From NCBI RefSeq assembly GCF_041345015.1, contig NZ_CP166769.1, positions 682,001 through 746,000 on the forward strand: a stretch of 64,000 nt of DNA, written 5' to 3'. The notes beneath the pieces were generated by a model. It had not been told where the DNA came from and made no database searches. It saw only the letters and a program-made list of their open reading frames with translations. A program made the translations under genes and the position numbers. Shown piece by piece: positions 8,518 through 18,716 of the stretch. Positions within the stretch are counted from its first letter, which is position 1, and the number at the start of each line of letters is the position of its first letter. Source of the DNA: Bartonella sp. DGB1 (lineage in GTDB: Bacteria; Pseudomonadota; Alphaproteobacteria; Rhizobiales; Rhizobiaceae).

Positions 8518-9912
8518 ATGGCAGGAACTATTGTTATTATTATTGAAAAAAATCCACAGTATAATTATAGGTTTAGTAGTTACCTGAAGCGAATTGGTTA
8601 TCAAGTCATTACTTTTAACACTATTAATGACAGTTTAGAATTTTTAACTAGTGGTATCACCAACCAAAATATAATAGTTATTTTGGGAGAAACGGCTATA
8701 GAAAATTCCTTAGAGGAAGCTTTAAAAATATTATCTAACTCCTTGCCTGAATTGTATTTTTTAATATTATCATTAACTAAAGTTCCTGATGATATTAGCT
8801 TAAAATTAAAAATAGATGAAATTATTTTATATGATGATAATTTATTGAGATTAAAAATCTCTATAAATAGATTATTAATGTACAATAAATCTTTAATAAA
8901 TAAGGAAAAAGCATTTTCTTTAGATAAATGTGTGTATTTTTCAGATTTTTATGAAGGAGAAGAAGTTGTAGATCCTATTTTACCACAGTTGAAAAAAGTT
9001 AGCGATCATAACTCTAATTTACTATTAGAAGGAGAATCTGGTACCGGTAAAAGATTTTGTGCTAATATAATTCATTGTGAAAGCTCTAGAGCAGATAAGA
9101 AATTTACTATATTATCAGCTAAATCATTTAATAATATAGAGATTATCCTTGAAGAAGCGAAAAAAAATTGGGAAAATAATGAATTTACCAATGTATTATC
9201 TGAAGCGCTAGAAAAAACTAAAGGTGGTAGCTTATATGTAAGTGATTTAGATGAATTAACTTTGTTACATTTACGTTATTTTATCTTTGTAATAGAGAGA
9301 CTACATAAAATTTTTGATTTTAGACTTATAACTTCAAGTAAAAAGAAGTTAAAAAATAAGTTTAAAAATTCTCCTTATATATCTATTATTATTGCTTATT
9401 TAGCATCTGATTATATTTATTTTTTACCTTTAAGACAGAAAAGAAAAGAAATAATAGGTTTGAGTAACTTTATTTTAAATAAAATTACTCAGCAGACAGA
9501 ATTTTTACATATAACTCATATCAATGATAATATATTGCAGTTACTGCAATATGAAGAATGGGAAAAAAATGTTAAACAACTATATCAAGCTATTTTACGT
9601 GCAGTGTTGATAACAAAAGATAGTATTTTAGGTATAGATGATTTTCCTGATTTATTCGTAGATCATAGTTATATTATGAATTATGTTAATCCAGAAAACA
9701 ACACATCTAATATATCTATTTTTTATCCAAAAAGTCGAAAAATTAGAACTTTAGCAGAGATAGAACAATCTATTTTAGCAGCAGTATTGAAAGAAAAGAA
9801 TAATAGTATTTCCGCTACTGCAAAAAGTTTGAATATAAGCCGTTCTACAATTTACCGTAAATTATCTTTTTATAATATGTTACCTTTAGGTAAAGGCTTT
9901 GCAAATTCCTAA
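8518..9912 (+). CDS. Degenerate NtrC-family regulator (receiver-like, AAA+, Fis HTH)
   Basis: A 464-residue protein with the three-part plan of sigma54 activators. Residues 1-125 resemble a response-regulator receiver, but the N-terminal acidic pair is replaced (VIIIEKNPQ) and the usual phospho-Asp strand reads IIVILGE. Residues about 145-390 are AAA+-like with Walker A GESGTGKR (172-179), yet the GAFTGA loop is absent and Walker B reads GGSLYVSDLDEL instead of GGTLFLDEI. The C-terminus (about 411-455) is an intact Fis-type helix-turn-helix (ISATAKSLNISRSTIYRKL). It probably still binds DNA but should not remodel sigma54 holoenzyme or take phosphate normally. Targets unknown. Confidence 0.8.
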   Translation: MAGTIVIIIEKNPQYNYRFSSYLKRIGYQVITFNTINDSLEFLTSGITNQNIIVILGETAIENSLEEALKILSNSLPELYFLILSLTKVPDDISLKLKIDEIILYDDNLLRLKISINRLLMYNKSLINKEKAFSLDKCVYFSDFYEGEEVVDPILPQLKKVSDHNSNLLLEGESGTGKRFCANIIHCESSRADKKFTILSAKSFNNIEIILEEAKKNWENNEFTNVLSEALEKTKGGSLYVSDLDELTLLHLRYFIFVIERLHKIFDFRLITSSKKKLKNKFKNSPYISIIIAYLASDYIYFLPLRQKRKEIIGLSNFILNKITQQTEFLHITHINDNILQLLQYEEWEKNVKQLYQAILRAVLITKDSILGIDDFPDLFVDHSYIMNYVNPENNTSNISIFYPKSRKIRTLAEIEQSILAAVLKEKNNSISATAKSLNISRSTIYRKLSFYNMLPLGKGFANS

Positions 9913-9972
9913 ATAATATGTTAAGAGTAATAGCCAATACTAAAATTTTAAGCTAAACTTGGAGTTTTGCTC

Positions 9973-11457
9973 ATGGCGAAAATTAGCGAACATCTTGCTC
10001 TTACTTTTGATGATGTGCTCTTGGAGCCAGCTCATTCTGAAATATTACCCACACAGGTTGATATTACTACTTTTATTGGCAAAAATATTGAATTAAAATT
10101 ACCTATCTTATCTGCTGCTATGGATACTGTGACTGAGTCGTCTTTAGCTATTGCTGTGGCTCAAATGGGTGGTATAGGCGTTATTCATCGTAATCTATCA
10201 ATAAAACAACAAGCACATGAAGTGCGTAGAGTAAAAAGATTTGAATCCGGTATGGTTTTAAATCCGATAACTGCTACACCAGATATGACATTAGGTCAGG
10301 CACGACAATTAATGAAAAAACACGGTATTACTGGTATACCAGTGGTAGAACAGCCGCAACAAGGCTCAGAAATAGGTCGTTTAGTAGGAATTTTAACTAA
10401 TCGTGATGTGCGGTTTATAGTGGATGAAACTTTGCCTATATCACAATTGATGACCTGTAAAAATTTAGTTACTGCTCGTTCAGATGTATCACCAGAAAAA
10501 GCTAAAGAACTATTGCAACAGCATCGAATTGAAAAATTATTAATAACTGATAATAACGGTAATTTTGCTGGATTAATAACTGTGAAAGATATTGAGCAAG
10601 CTCAATTAAATCCTTTAGCTACTAAAGATGCACAAGGCAGATTAAGAGTAGGGGCTGCTATTAATGTTGGATCTGACGGTATAGCAAGAGCTGAAGCGCT
10701 GATGCAGGAAGGTGTGGATTTATTGGTAGTAGATACCGCTCATGGACATTCACAAAGGGTCTTAGAAGCGGTTAAAACTATTAAACAAATGGCTAATGAG
10801 AATATATGTATAATGGCTGGTAATATAGCGACAGCTGAAGCAGCTCACGCTTTAATTGAAGCAGGGGCAGATGCGATTAAAGTAGGTATTGGTCCCGGAT
10901 CTATTTGTACTACACGTATCGTTGCAGGTGTAGGAGTGCCGCAGTTAAGCGCTATAATGGATGTAGTTTCTGTTGCTAGATCTAAAAATATAGCTGTCAT
11001 AGCTGATGGTGGTATTAAATCTTCTGGTGATTTTGCTAAAGCAATGGCTGCTGGCGCACAAGCTATTATGATTGGTTCTGTGTTAGCTGGTACTGATGAA
11101 AGTCCTGGTGAGGTATATATGTATCAGGGGCGCGCTTATAAGGCTTATAGAGGCATGGGCTCTGTTGGGGCTATGGCACGTGGTTCTGCAGATAGGTATT
11201 TTCAAGGTGAAGTACGAGATGAATTAAAATTAGTACCCGAAGGTGTAGAGGGGCAAGTTGCTTATAAAGGTCCTGTATCAGGAGTATTACATCAATTAGC
11301 TGGCGGGTTAAAGGCGTCTATGGGTTATACTGGGTCTAAGAATTTACTAGATTTTTATGATAGAGCTAAATTTATACGTATAACCAATGCTGGATTAAAA
11401 GAAAGCCATATACATGACATATCTATAACTAGAGAAAGTCCTAATTATTCAGTATAA
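9973..11457 (+). CDS. guaB: IMP dehydrogenase
   Basis: Oxidises IMP to XMP with NAD+, the committed step to GTP. ATG 9973 was chosen over an in-frame TTG at 9967: GGAG lies at 9961-9964 and family members start MAKI. The barrel begins [17 protein letters not shown]. Two CBS domains are inserted at about 95-205 ([27 protein letters not shown]). The catalytic loop [13 protein letters not shown] places the active Cys near 312, and the flap ([19 protein letters not shown]) is present. guaA follows about 2.3 kb downstream. Confidence 0.97.
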   Translation: MAKISEHLALTFDDVLLEPAHSEILPTQVDITTFIGKNIELKLPILSAAMDTVTESSLAIAVAQMGGIGVIHRNLSIKQQAHEVRRVKRFESGMVLNPITATPDMTLGQARQLMKKHGITGIPVVEQPQQGSEIGRLVGILTNRDVRFIVDETLPISQLMTCKNLVTARSDVSPEKAKELLQQHRIEKLLITDNNGNFAGLITVKDIEQAQLNPLATKDAQGRLRVGAAINVGSDGIARAEALMQEGVDLLVVDTAHGHSQRVLEAVKTIKQMANENICIMAGNIATAEAAHALIEAGADAIKVGIGPGSICTTRIVAGVGVPQLSAIMDVVSVARSKNIAVIADGGIKSSGDFAKAMAAGAQAIMIGSVLAGTDESPGEVYMYQGRAYKAYRGMGSVGAMARGSADRYFQGEVRDELKLVPEGVEGQVAYKGPVSGVLHQLAGGLKASMGYTGSKNLLDFYDRAKFIRITNAGLKESHIHDISITRESPNYSV

Positions 11458-11462
11458 CAAAA

Positions 11463-11489
11463 CTAGGTTAAATGATTAGTTTAACCTAG
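11463..11489 (+). terminator. Hairpin after guaB
   Basis: A perfect 10-bp stem pairs 11463-11472 (CTAGGTTAAA) with 11480-11489 around a 7-base loop, 6 bases after the guaB stop. The T-run is weak. It probably separates guaB from the convergent small gene at 11531-11638. Confidence 0.65.
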
Positions 11490-11530
11490 CTTATTAAGAA
11501 GAAAATATTGAGGAATATATAAGGAGATAC

Positions 11531-11638
11531 TTACCATAAATCACTAATAAATGTAGTGCTACGGTAGTTATAATTTACATCAGGTTTTTTAAACTTATGT
11601 TTAGATTTGGATTTTTTTTTATGTTTTTTAAAGGTCAT
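11531..11638 (-). CDS. Small basic protein, 35 residues, unknown function
   Basis: A short gene between guaB and rsmB, read on the minus strand. ATG 11638 follows AAGGAG with a 7-base gap, one of the best ribosome sites in the window. The first 18 residues are mostly Lys with His and Ser (MTFKKHKKKSKSKHKFKK), then PDVNYNYRSTTFISDLW and TAA. There is no membrane segment. The basic head suggests RNA, ribosome or membrane-surface binding. I do not recognise the family. The ribosome site and discrete C-terminus argue that it is real; no homology check was possible. Confidence 0.55.
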   Translation of the reverse strand: MTFKKHKKKSKSKHKFKKPDVNYNYRSTTFISDLW

Positions 11639-11719
11639 CTATTTTCTCCTTATTAGTTAGTTTTAAAAACAACGTTTACTTATGTTATAAGTTCCTTTAA
11701 TAAATTAAAAGGTAGAATT

Positions 11720-13003
11720 ATGAAATTAGCAGGACGAATTAGTGCAGCTGTAGATGTATTAAAACTTATTGAGCAGCAGAAATTACCTATATCGAAAGCA
11801 TTATCTAATTGGGGTTTAGCTAATCGTTTTGCTGGAGTAAATGATAGAAGCGCAATTGGTAACATAGTCTATGATGCTTTCCGGTATAAAAGACTTATAA
11901 CTTATTTTATGGGCGAGATAGAGACTCCTACAACTTTAGCATTTGGTGCTTATTTATTGGCATCTGATAAAACAGCTAAAGCTTTGATAGAAGAGATTAA
12001 AAATGATAAATTTTTACTCTATCAGTTAGATGATGATAATATTGATACGTGGGATAGAAGATTTGCAGAAAATGCTCCATTAGAGGAATTTGCTAATATT
12101 CCTGATTGGCTTATGGAGCCGTTTAAAAGAGTCTTTAATGATGAATGGGTAATAGAAGCTTTTGCATTATCACAGCGTCCTCCTTTAGATCTGCGAGTTA
12201 ATACACTAAAGGCAGATAAAAAGAAGGTTATGGCGATGTTAAAAAATGCGACAGAATTAGAGTTCTGTGAAGAGTTAATTCGTTTTCCTTCGGTAATTGG
12301 TTCCAACAGACATCCTAATGTTACTAAGGAACAAGGTTATATAAAGGGTTGGTTCGAAATACAAGATTTAGGTTCTCAATTAGTTACAAAATTATTACCG
12401 CTTAGGAATAATATCCAGCTTTTAGATTATTGTGCTGGTGCAGGAGGTAAATCATTAGCTTTGTCTGCTTTGATGAAAAATCAAGGTCAAATTTATGCTT
12501 ATGATGTAGATAAGAATCGTTTAGCACCCATTTATGAAAGAGTTAAGCGAGCTGGCAGTAGAAATATCCAAATTTTACAAAATAAAGATAATTTAGTAAA
12601 ATTACAAAATAAAATGGATATTATTTTACTTGATGTTCCATGTAGTGGTTCTGGTGTGTGGCGCAGACATCCTGAGTTAAAATGGAAATTGTCTGAAAGA
12701 TATTTGAATGAAATAAGAGAAAAACAACAGCAGATCCTGTGGGAAGCTCCTATTTATTTAAAAAAGGAACAATCATTTTTAGTATATATTACTTGTTCCA
12801 TTTTAGAAGAAGAAAATAATTTACAAATACAAAATTTTTTAAAACATCATCCTAATTTTAAACCTTTAGATTTAAGAATATTATGGGATAAATTATTAGC
12901 ACCAGAAAATATCTGTCCTTTATTTACGCCGGAAGGGGCATTATTTACCCCTAACCGTACATTAAGTGATGGTTTTTTTATTTCTATTTTATCGCAGGGC
13001 TAA
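11720..13003 (+). CDS. rsmB: 16S rRNA m5C methyltransferase, RsmB/Sun family
   Basis: Transfers methyl from SAM to a cytosine of 16S rRNA (C967 in E. coli). The 427 residues have an N-terminal NusB-like helical region, then a Rossmann methyltransferase: SAM motif DYCAGAGGKSLAL from about residue 236, VPCSGSGVWRRHPELKW with Cys308, and YITCSILEEEN with Cys359; the family uses two Cys in catalysis and release. The 3' end overlaps the convergent PAP2 gene by 15 bases. Confidence 0.93.
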   Translation: MKLAGRISAAVDVLKLIEQQKLPISKALSNWGLANRFAGVNDRSAIGNIVYDAFRYKRLITYFMGEIETPTTLAFGAYLLASDKTAKALIEEIKNDKFLLYQLDDDNIDTWDRRFAENAPLEEFANIPDWLMEPFKRVFNDEWVIEAFALSQRPPLDLRVNTLKADKKKVMAMLKNATELEFCEELIRFPSVIGSNRHPNVTKEQGYIKGWFEIQDLGSQLVTKLLPLRNNIQLLDYCAGAGGKSLALSALMKNQGQIYAYDVDKNRLAPIYERVKRAGSRNIQILQNKDNLVKLQNKMDIILLDVPCSGSGVWRRHPELKWKLSERYLNEIREKQQQILWEAPIYLKKEQSFLVYITCSILEEENNLQIQNFLKHHPNFKPLDLRILWDKLLAPENICPLFTPEGALFTPNRTLSDGFFISILSQG

Positions 13004-13696
13004 TATTTTATTGAAAATTTTGCTCCATACTACAATAAAAAATAAAATTATTGCCCAAGATGTTACAATGTCAGATAAGAAATGAGCTCCAAATAAGACA
13101 CGGTTAAAAGAGACAAAGGCTATCCATAGAGAAAAAACAAACAATAATATAGTTCGTAATTGTGATTTGGGCATGCACCATGGTATTAAGATCATAGACA
13201 TAGCTATTGCGCTTTCAGCAGAAGGAAAAGAATGGCTCTCAATAATAGCATAATTAGCTTTCTCCCAAGCGGCTTGGAAAGGGTAATCACCACCAAATAA
13301 AGTAATATCTCTTGGTCTTGATCTTGCAAAATATAATTTTAAGACTTTTATTAAGGATATAGTGATAATTAGATAAAAGCTTAAGATGAAATAAGCTAAT
13401 TTATAATTTATCAAGTATGATTTGATTGTGTTAATAGGTATTTTTGTATTATAATGTAGGAAAATTACTATAACACAATAGCCTACAATTAATATTGGAG
13501 AAAAATAATTGATAAGCCTTAAAATGATTAATATTATATTATCTTTTAAATAAAAATTTTGTAAATCTTCATGAAAAAATTGTTGAGATAACCATATATC
13601 TAAATAAGGGTAAAAATGTGCAATAATGCTATAACCAAATAAAATGGTTAAAATAATAATTAATTGTGGTGAAAATTTGTCGTTTAATAATTTCAT
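12989..13696 (-). CDS. PAP2-family membrane phosphatase
   Basis: An integral membrane phosphatase of 235 residues with about six membrane segments. The three-part PAP2 site is visible: KLYFARSRPRDITLF (motif 1), SFPSAESAIAMS (motif 2) and SFNRVLFGAHFLSD (motif 3). Motif 2 has Glu where the classic form PSGH has His; I recall this in some alphaproteobacterial LpxE/LpxF-like members. Likely substrates are undecaprenyl-PP, phosphatidyl phosphates or lipid A phosphates, and the sequence alone does not decide. Transcribed divergently from guaA. Confidence 0.85.
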   Translation of the reverse strand: MKLLNDKFSPQLIIILTILFGYSIIAHFYPYLDIWLSQQFFHEDLQNFYLKDNIILIILRLINYFSPILIVGYCVIVIFLHYNTKIPINTIKSYLINYKLAYFILSFYLIITISLIKVLKLYFARSRPRDITLFGGDYPFQAAWEKANYAIIESHSFPSAESAIAMSMILIPWCMPKSQLRTILLFVFSLWIAFVSFNRVLFGAHFLSDIVTSWAIILFFIVVWSKIFNKILALR

Positions 13697-13803
13697 TAAT
13701 TGTTCCTATAAAATAATTACGAATAATATAAAATTTTGTTACTTTTTTTACAAAAAAGCTTTAATATAAAAATAATATTTTAATTGCTAAAGGTTATATA
13801 GAT

Positions 13804-15363
13804 ATGCGAAAAGAAGAAAAGGCAACTCTACTTATTATTGATTTTGGTAGTCAGGTAACCCAGTTGATTGCACGTAGAGTTAGAGAACTACAGGTATATT
13901 GTGAAATTATACCTTATCAAAAAGCAGAAGAAGCTTTTAAGTGTATAAATCCTAAGGCAGTTATTTTGTCCGGTAGTCCTCATTCAACTTTAGATATTAA
14001 TTCTCCTAGGATACCACAAATTATTTTAGATGCCAATATACCTATTTTAGGAATATGCTACGGTGAGCAAGTGTTATGCTATCAATTAGGTGGACAGATA
14101 CGAAAAGGAGATCATCGTGAATTTGGGCGATCATTAATAAATATCTGTAAAACAAATCCTTTATTTGATGATGTGTGGTATGAAAATGAATCTTATCCTG
14201 TTTGGATGAGTCACGGCGACTATGTATCTAGTCTTCCGGTAGATTTTGAGGTTTTAGCAAAATCTGACGGTGCTCCTTTTGCTGTAATTGCACATAAATT
14301 CAAACCTTGGTATGGAGTTCAATTCCATCCTGAGGTCGTTCATACTCCTGATGGTGGAGCGTTAATTAAAAATTTTCTTTATAAAATAGCAAATTTTTCT
14401 CCGCAGTGGACAATGACAGCTTATCGACAACATGTAATACAAAAAATTAAACAGGATGTTGGTAATGAAAAGGTGATTTGTGGCTTATCTGGAGGAGTAG
14501 ATTCTTCTGTTACTGCAGCTTTAATACATGAGGCAATAGGAGAAAATTTAACTTGTATTTTAGTAGATCACGGTCTTATGCGTAAAAATGAAGCGCAAGA
14601 AGTGGTTGAAATGTTTGATAAATTTTCTTCTCTAAAAGTTATCATGATTGATGCAAAAGATAAATTTTTAGCAGCTTTAGCAGGAGTAACTGATCCTGAA
14701 AAAAAACGAAAAATAATAGGTAAAATATTTATTGAAGTATTTGAGGAAGAAGCTAAAAAAATAGGTGACGTTAAATTTTTAGCTCAAGGTACTTTATATC
14801 CAGATGTAATTGAGAGTGTTTCTAATTTAGGTGGAAATAATTTAACTATTAAAAGTCACCATAATGTAGGCGGTCTACCTGAACGTATGAATATGAAGTT
14901 AGTGGAACCCTTGCGCGAATTATTTAAAGATGAGGTTAGGTTGTTAGGAAAAGAATTAGGACTTCCTGAATGGTTTATTGAGCGACATCCGTTTCCTGGT
15001 CCTGGTTTAGCTATACGTTGCCCTGGAGAAATAACTGAAGAAAAGTTACATATATTAAGAGAAGCTGATGCTGTTTATATAGATGAAATTAAAAAGAGGG
15101 GTCTGTATAATAAAATATGGCAAGCTTTTGCAGTGTTATTACCTGTACAGACAGTTGGTGTTATGGGGGACGGGCGTACCTACGAATATGTATGTGCTTT
15201 GCGAGCTGTGACTTCTATTGATGGTATGACAGCAGATTTTTATAATTTCGATATGAATATTTTAGCAGAAATATCTACCAGGATTATCAACGAAGTGCGT
15301 GGTATTAATCGTATTGTATATGACATTACTTCTAAACCACCTAGTACTATTGAATGGGAATAA
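13804..15363 (+). CDS. guaA: GMP synthase (glutamine-hydrolysing)
   Basis: Converts XMP to GMP with glutamine and ATP. It has an N-terminal class I amidotransferase domain with nucleophile Cys85 in GICYGEQVL and the His/Glu pair in [10 protein letters not shown]. The ATP-pyrophosphatase P-loop SGGVDSS is at about 229-235, and the C-terminal dimerisation domain ends [17 protein letters not shown] as usual. Length 519 is normal. Its stop is followed within 10 bases by a decayed copy of the neighbouring Nudix gene. Confidence 0.97.
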   Translation: MRKEEKATLLIIDFGSQVTQLIARRVRELQVYCEIIPYQKAEEAFKCINPKAVILSGSPHSTLDINSPRIPQIILDANIPILGICYGEQVLCYQLGGQIRKGDHREFGRSLINICKTNPLFDDVWYENESYPVWMSHGDYVSSLPVDFEVLAKSDGAPFAVIAHKFKPWYGVQFHPEVVHTPDGGALIKNFLYKIANFSPQWTMTAYRQHVIQKIKQDVGNEKVICGLSGGVDSSVTAALIHEAIGENLTCILVDHGLMRKNEAQEVVEMFDKFSSLKVIMIDAKDKFLAALAGVTDPEKKRKIIGKIFIEVFEEEAKKIGDVKFLAQGTLYPDVIESVSNLGGNNLTIKSHHNVGGLPERMNMKLVEPLRELFKDEVRLLGKELGLPEWFIERHPFPGPGLAIRCPGEITEEKLHILREADAVYIDEIKKRGLYNKIWQAFAVLLPVQTVGVMGDGRTYEYVCALRAVTSIDGMTADFYNFDMNILAEISTRIINEVRGINRIVYDITSKPPSTIEWE

Positions 15364-15370
15364 TATATTA

Positions 15371-15590
15371 TTTTCAAAATCTATGAAGGTCTAAAATAAG
15401 TTGAATTAATTTTGTTTGTTCAATTATTAATAATCGCTCCATCTATAGTTAACCATGATCGGTAACGTTGATGGGGCTTTTTTAGTTTTTGTGTATTATA
15501 ATTTTTAAGAGTTAAGATATCTAATCGTAACTATATGTTATTATTGTTAAATCAATTAGTATTATTAAATAGGGGTAATATATTTATATT
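15371..15590 (-). pseudogene. Decayed duplicate of the Nudix gene 3' half
   Basis: The guaA-Nudix gap aligns with the 3' part of the intact Nudix gene about 232-235 bases away. 15399-15473 matches 15631-15704 at most positions (shared GTTCAATTATTAA and AACGTTGAT), and 15509-15529 matches 15744-15764 (shared ATCTAATCGTA). Upstream, 15371-15398 parallels the codons for the extreme C-terminus. Small indels break the frame. This is an old tandem duplication that has decayed to spacer. Confidence 0.8.
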
Positions 15591-15591
15591 A

Positions 15592-16071
15592 TTATTTTGT
15601 TTTTTCTAAATCATTAAAAAAGTCTGAGACAAGTTGAGCTAATTCTGGTTGTTCAATTATTAAGACTGCTTCGTCTGCAGTGAACCATTGTCGACAACGT
15701 TGATATCGTTCTTGCCAGTCTTGGTAGATTTCTGTAACTTCTAAGCCAAAGACATCTAATCGTATTTTTTTAGATTTTTGTTTGCTGCGGGATAATTTTT
15801 CATAATAATAATGTCCGACTGGTATTTGTGTTATGTTTCCTGTCGCTCCAGCTTCTTCTATTGTCTCTTGTAAGGCTGACTCTGAGAGATTTTTATTTTT
15901 TTGAGGCCAGCCTTTAGGTATTATCCACCTTTTACTAGTTTTACTTGTAACTAATAAAATTTCATATTTATTGTTGATGTATTTATAAGCAATAGCCCCT
16001 ACTTGTAGAAAATATTCATTTTCTACTGAAATATATTTTGAGCTAATTATATTTTTATATAGTTTATCCAT
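15592..16071 (-). CDS. Nudix hydrolase, DIPP-like
   Basis: Hydrolyses a nucleoside-diphosphate-linked or inositol-pyrophosphate-like substrate. The 159 residues include KRWIIPKGWPQKN followed by the Nudix box; the REUXEEXGU part reads QETIEEAGA, with Gln for Arg but both catalytic Glu kept. That pattern is, as I recall, common in rhizobial DIPP-type enzymes. The C-terminal RCRQWFTADEAVLIIEQPELAQLV is the part duplicated and decayed beside guaA. gpt lies directly upstream on the same strand, so the two may be co-transcribed. Confidence 0.85.
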   Translation of the reverse strand: MDKLYKNIISSKYISVENEYFLQVGAIAYKYINNKYEILLVTSKTSKRWIIPKGWPQKNKNLSESALQETIEEAGATGNITQIPVGHYYYEKLSRSKQKSKKIRLDVFGLEVTEIYQDWQERYQRCRQWFTADEAVLIIEQPELAQLVSDFFNDLEKTK

Positions 16072-16128
16072 ATAGCTATCCTTAGTAGGTCAATGGGATT
16101 AATCGTTATAAAAATATTGAATAATATA

Positions 16129-16632
16129 TTATTCTTTGTAGGTTTTTTCGATTGGTTCTTGATAGCTGAATCCTAGATCCCATGGAAAATAAATCCAAGT
16201 ATCTTGGCTAACTTCGGTTATAAAAGTATCTACTGTATTTTTTCCTGCTGGTTTTGCGTAAACTGTAGCAAAATGTGCTAGTGGTAATATTTCTTTGATT
16301 AACTTTAAGGTGTTACCTGTGTCTGATAAATCATCAATAACTAGGACATTCTCTCCTTTAGTTTTTTTGATGTCATCATTTACATCTTTTAATATTTCTA
16401 GATCTCCTTGTATCGTCTCATCATGATAAGAGGCAATACTAATATTTTCAATAACTCTTATGCCTAATTCGCGGCAAACTATAGCCGCAGGTACTAATCC
16501 ACCTCTAGCAATTGAGACAACGGCGGCCCAATTTTTTTTCAAGCTGGAGATTCTCCATGCTAAGGCGCGAGAATCTCGGTGAAACTGATCCCAAGACACA
16601 TGATAACTTTTATCAATCATTTTATTATCCAT
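16129..16632 (-). CDS. gpt: Xanthine(-guanine) phosphoribosyltransferase
   Basis: Salvages xanthine or guanine to XMP/GMP using PRPP. The 167-residue protein has the type I PRTase signature [13 protein letters not shown] (about 97-108) and the upstream [11 protein letters not shown]. The C-terminal [13 protein letters not shown] matches the gpt/XPRT group. With guaB and guaA nearby, the window covers both de novo and salvage routes to GMP. Confidence 0.9.
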   Translation of the reverse strand: MDNKMIDKSYHVSWDQFHRDSRALAWRISSLKKNWAAVVSIARGGLVPAAIVCRELGIRVIENISIASYHDETIQGDLEILKDVNDDIKKTKGENVLVIDDLSDTGNTLKLIKEILPLAHFATVYAKPAGKNTVDTFITEVSQDTWIYFPWDLGFSYQEPIEKTYKE

Positions 16633-16854
16633 TTATTAAAATTTAATATTATTTATTAATACGACTTATTTCAATTGAATTTTACTTTAATAATTTTAAA
16701 ATGTTAATAATAACGTAATTTGGAGAAGATTTAAACAGATAATATAGAAAAAAATAGGTTAAATCTTTGCGTTTAAGATTGCAATATGCTAGAGTTAAAA
16801 ATAATTTATATTTGCTGATATAATAAAAATTGCTGTTTATTAAAGGTCTTTATA

Positions 16855-17220
16855 ATGGTTAATATTTTAACTTCATATTTGCCGGTTATTATTTTTATGA
16901 TCTTATCATTCATTATTATATTAGCGTTAATGATAGTACCTTATTTAGTAGCTTATCGTAAACCTGATCAGGAAAAAAATTCTCCATATGAATGTGGATT
17001 TCCGCCGTTTAATAACGCAAGGATCAAATTTAATATACGATTTTATTTAATAGCTATTTTATTCATAATCTTTGACCTTGAAATTGCCTTTTTATTTCCT
17101 TGGGCTGTTTCTTTTTCCAATATAGGTTGGCTTGGTTTTTGGTCAATGTTAGTTTTTTTTGTTATCTTGCTAGTTGGCTTTATTTATGAGTGGAAAAAAG
17201 GAGCATTGGAGTGGGATTAA
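16855..17220 (+). CDS. nuoA: NADH-quinone oxidoreductase subunit A
   Basis: First gene of the complex I operon. 121 residues with three membrane segments and the conserved loop [23 protein letters not shown] carrying the ECG motif near the quinone site. AAAGG lies 8 bases before ATG 16855. The preceding 222 bases (16633-16854), between divergent gpt and nuoA, must hold the operon promoter. A TATAAT at 16819-16824 is a candidate -10, but I see no good -35. Confidence 0.96.
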   Translation: MVNILTSYLPVIIFMILSFIIILALMIVPYLVAYRKPDQEKNSPYECGFPPFNNARIKFNIRFYLIAILFIIFDLEIAFLFPWAVSFSNIGWLGFWSMLVFFVILLVGFIYEWKKGALEWD

Positions 17221-17807
17221 AAAATAACTCATCAAATGATAATTATACGGATTTATCATCTTCTTGCAGTGGTGGTTTATTGCATCCGCGTACAGGTTGT
17301 CCTGTAAGTGTTGATGATGATTTTTTTAAAGCTATTAATGCAGAAATATCTGATAAAGGATTTATAGTAACCTCGGCCGAGGCTTTAATTACTTGGGCAA
17401 GAAGTGGTTCACTTATGTGGATGAGTTTTGGCTTGGCTTGCTGCGCGGTAGAGATGATTCATTGTTCTATGCCTCATTATGATAATGAGCGCTTTGGTTA
17501 TGCTCCTAGAGCCTCACCTAGGCAGTCTGATGTTATGGTGGTTGCTGGTACATTAACTAATAAAATGGCGCCTGCTTTACGGAAAGTATATGATCAAATG
17601 CCAGAACCACGTTATGTTATCTCCATGGGTTCTTGTGCTAATGGAGGAGGATATTACCATTATTCTTACTCTGTAGTAAGGGGCTGTGATCGTATTGTTC
17701 CAGTTGATATATATGTTCCAGGTTGTCCTCCTTCAGCTGAGGCTCTTTTATATGGAGTTTTGCTTCTACAAAGAAAAATACGTAGAACAGGATCAATAGA
17801 ACGGTAA
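17211..17807 (+). CDS. nuoB: NADH-quinone oxidoreductase subunit B
   Basis: Carries the terminal Fe-S cluster N2 of complex I. The cluster ligands are visible in [21 protein letters not shown] and [18 protein letters not shown] 17211 was chosen because GGAG lies at 17200-17203 and rhizobial NuoB starts MGL, matching GTG-GGA-TTA. An in-frame GTG at 17190 would give a non-family extension. The start overlaps the end of nuoA by 10 bases. Confidence 0.96.
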   Translation: MGLKNNSSNDNYTDLSSSCSGGLLHPRTGCPVSVDDDFFKAINAEISDKGFIVTSAEALITWARSGSLMWMSFGLACCAVEMIHCSMPHYDNERFGYAPRASPRQSDVMVVAGTLTNKMAPALRKVYDQMPEPRYVISMGSCANGGGYYHYSYSVVRGCDRIVPVDIYVPGCPPSAEALLYGVLLLQRKIRRTGSIER

Positions 17808-17811
17808 TAAT

Positions 17812-18450
17812 ATGTTACATGAAGACAATATATTAAAATTAAAAGAAATTATTAACATATTACAAACTCAATTTTCTAATAATATATGTTGTGATTATAG
17901 TTTGGTTTTTGGTGAGCTTACAGTCACTGTTAATAAAGATCACATCTTAAAGGTTTTATCTTTTTTACGTGATAATAAAAATTTAAAATTTGTATCTTTA
18001 TTAGATATATGTGGAGTAGATTATCCTGACCGTAAAGAAAGGTTTGATCTTTGTTATCATCTTTTGTCTCCCTATAAAAATACTCGCATTAGAATAAAGT
18101 TAACCACTGATGAGACTGTTCCGGTAGCTTCAGCTTGTGCTATTTATCCAGGTGCAGAATGGTATGAACGCGAGGCATATGATATGTATGGAATTTTATT
18201 CTCTGGTCATCCTGATTTACGTCGTATTTTAAGTGATTATGGTTTTCAAGGTCATCCGCTTAGAAAAGATTTCCCTGTAACGGGTTTTGTTGAATGTCGC
18301 TATGATTATGAAGAGGGTAAGATTGTTTATGAGCCTGTAGTTCTGCGTCAGGAAATGCGTCAGTTTGATAATATGTCTCCTTGGGAATCTATGGATTTGC
18401 CGTTACGAGAAACTGATGAAGCTTCTTCAGCTAAGATTGAGGTAAAATAA
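17812..18450 (+). CDS. nuoC: NADH-quinone oxidoreductase subunit C
   Basis: The 30-kDa subunit of the complex I hydrophilic arm, 212 residues, with the family signature [23 protein letters not shown] followed by [16 protein letters not shown]. It is separate from nuoD, as in most alphaproteobacteria. Unlike the other tight nuo junctions, nuoC is followed by about 506 bases before the nuoD start, filled by the 124-bp repeats. Its stop overlaps an ATG (18450) that opens only a 7-residue frame. Confidence 0.96.
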   Translation: MLHEDNILKLKEIINILQTQFSNNICCDYSLVFGELTVTVNKDHILKVLSFLRDNKNLKFVSLLDICGVDYPDRKERFDLCYHLLSPYKNTRIRIKLTTDETVPVASACAIYPGAEWYEREAYDMYGILFSGHPDLRRILSDYGFQGHPLRKDFPVTGFVECRYDYEEGKIVYEPVVLRQEMRQFDNMSPWESMDLPLRETDEASSAKIEVK

Positions 18451-18584
18451 TGAGCCTATATAAATTATTTTAGCTAGTGTAAACACCGTATTAAGTATTT
18501 ATCCTTTTTTCGCTATAGAGGTAACCCATTTTATTAGTGATGATATGATATTAGTTAGAGATAATAAAATGTTGGAGTGTGTTC

Positions 18585-18716
18585 GTGACTAGGGTGAATG
18601 TGAGGAATTTTAATATAAATTTTGTTCTACATCTACGTGAAGAGTCAACATATTTTATTGATAGTGATATGATATTAGTTGAAAGTGGTAAAATACTGGG
18701 GTATGTTCGTGACTAG
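18585..18716 (+). CDS. Mini-ORF 1 of the nuoD-start repeat (43 residues)
   Basis: GTG 18585 follows GGAG (18574-18577). The product starts [14 protein letters not shown] and ends ILGYVRD. Its TAG at 18714-18716 overlaps the next start by 8 bases, so ribosomes could pass on by termination-reinitiation. Whether the peptide is made or useful is unknown; it may be only a decayed nuoD copy. Confidence 0.35.
   Translation: MTRVNVRNFNINFVLHLREESTYFIDSDMILVESGKILGYVRD

Noticed and set aside
12989-13696. PAP2 protein as inactive because PSGH reads PSAE
   Set aside because: Glu at this place occurs in some alphaproteobacterial PAP2 groups as I recall, and the other two motifs are intact.
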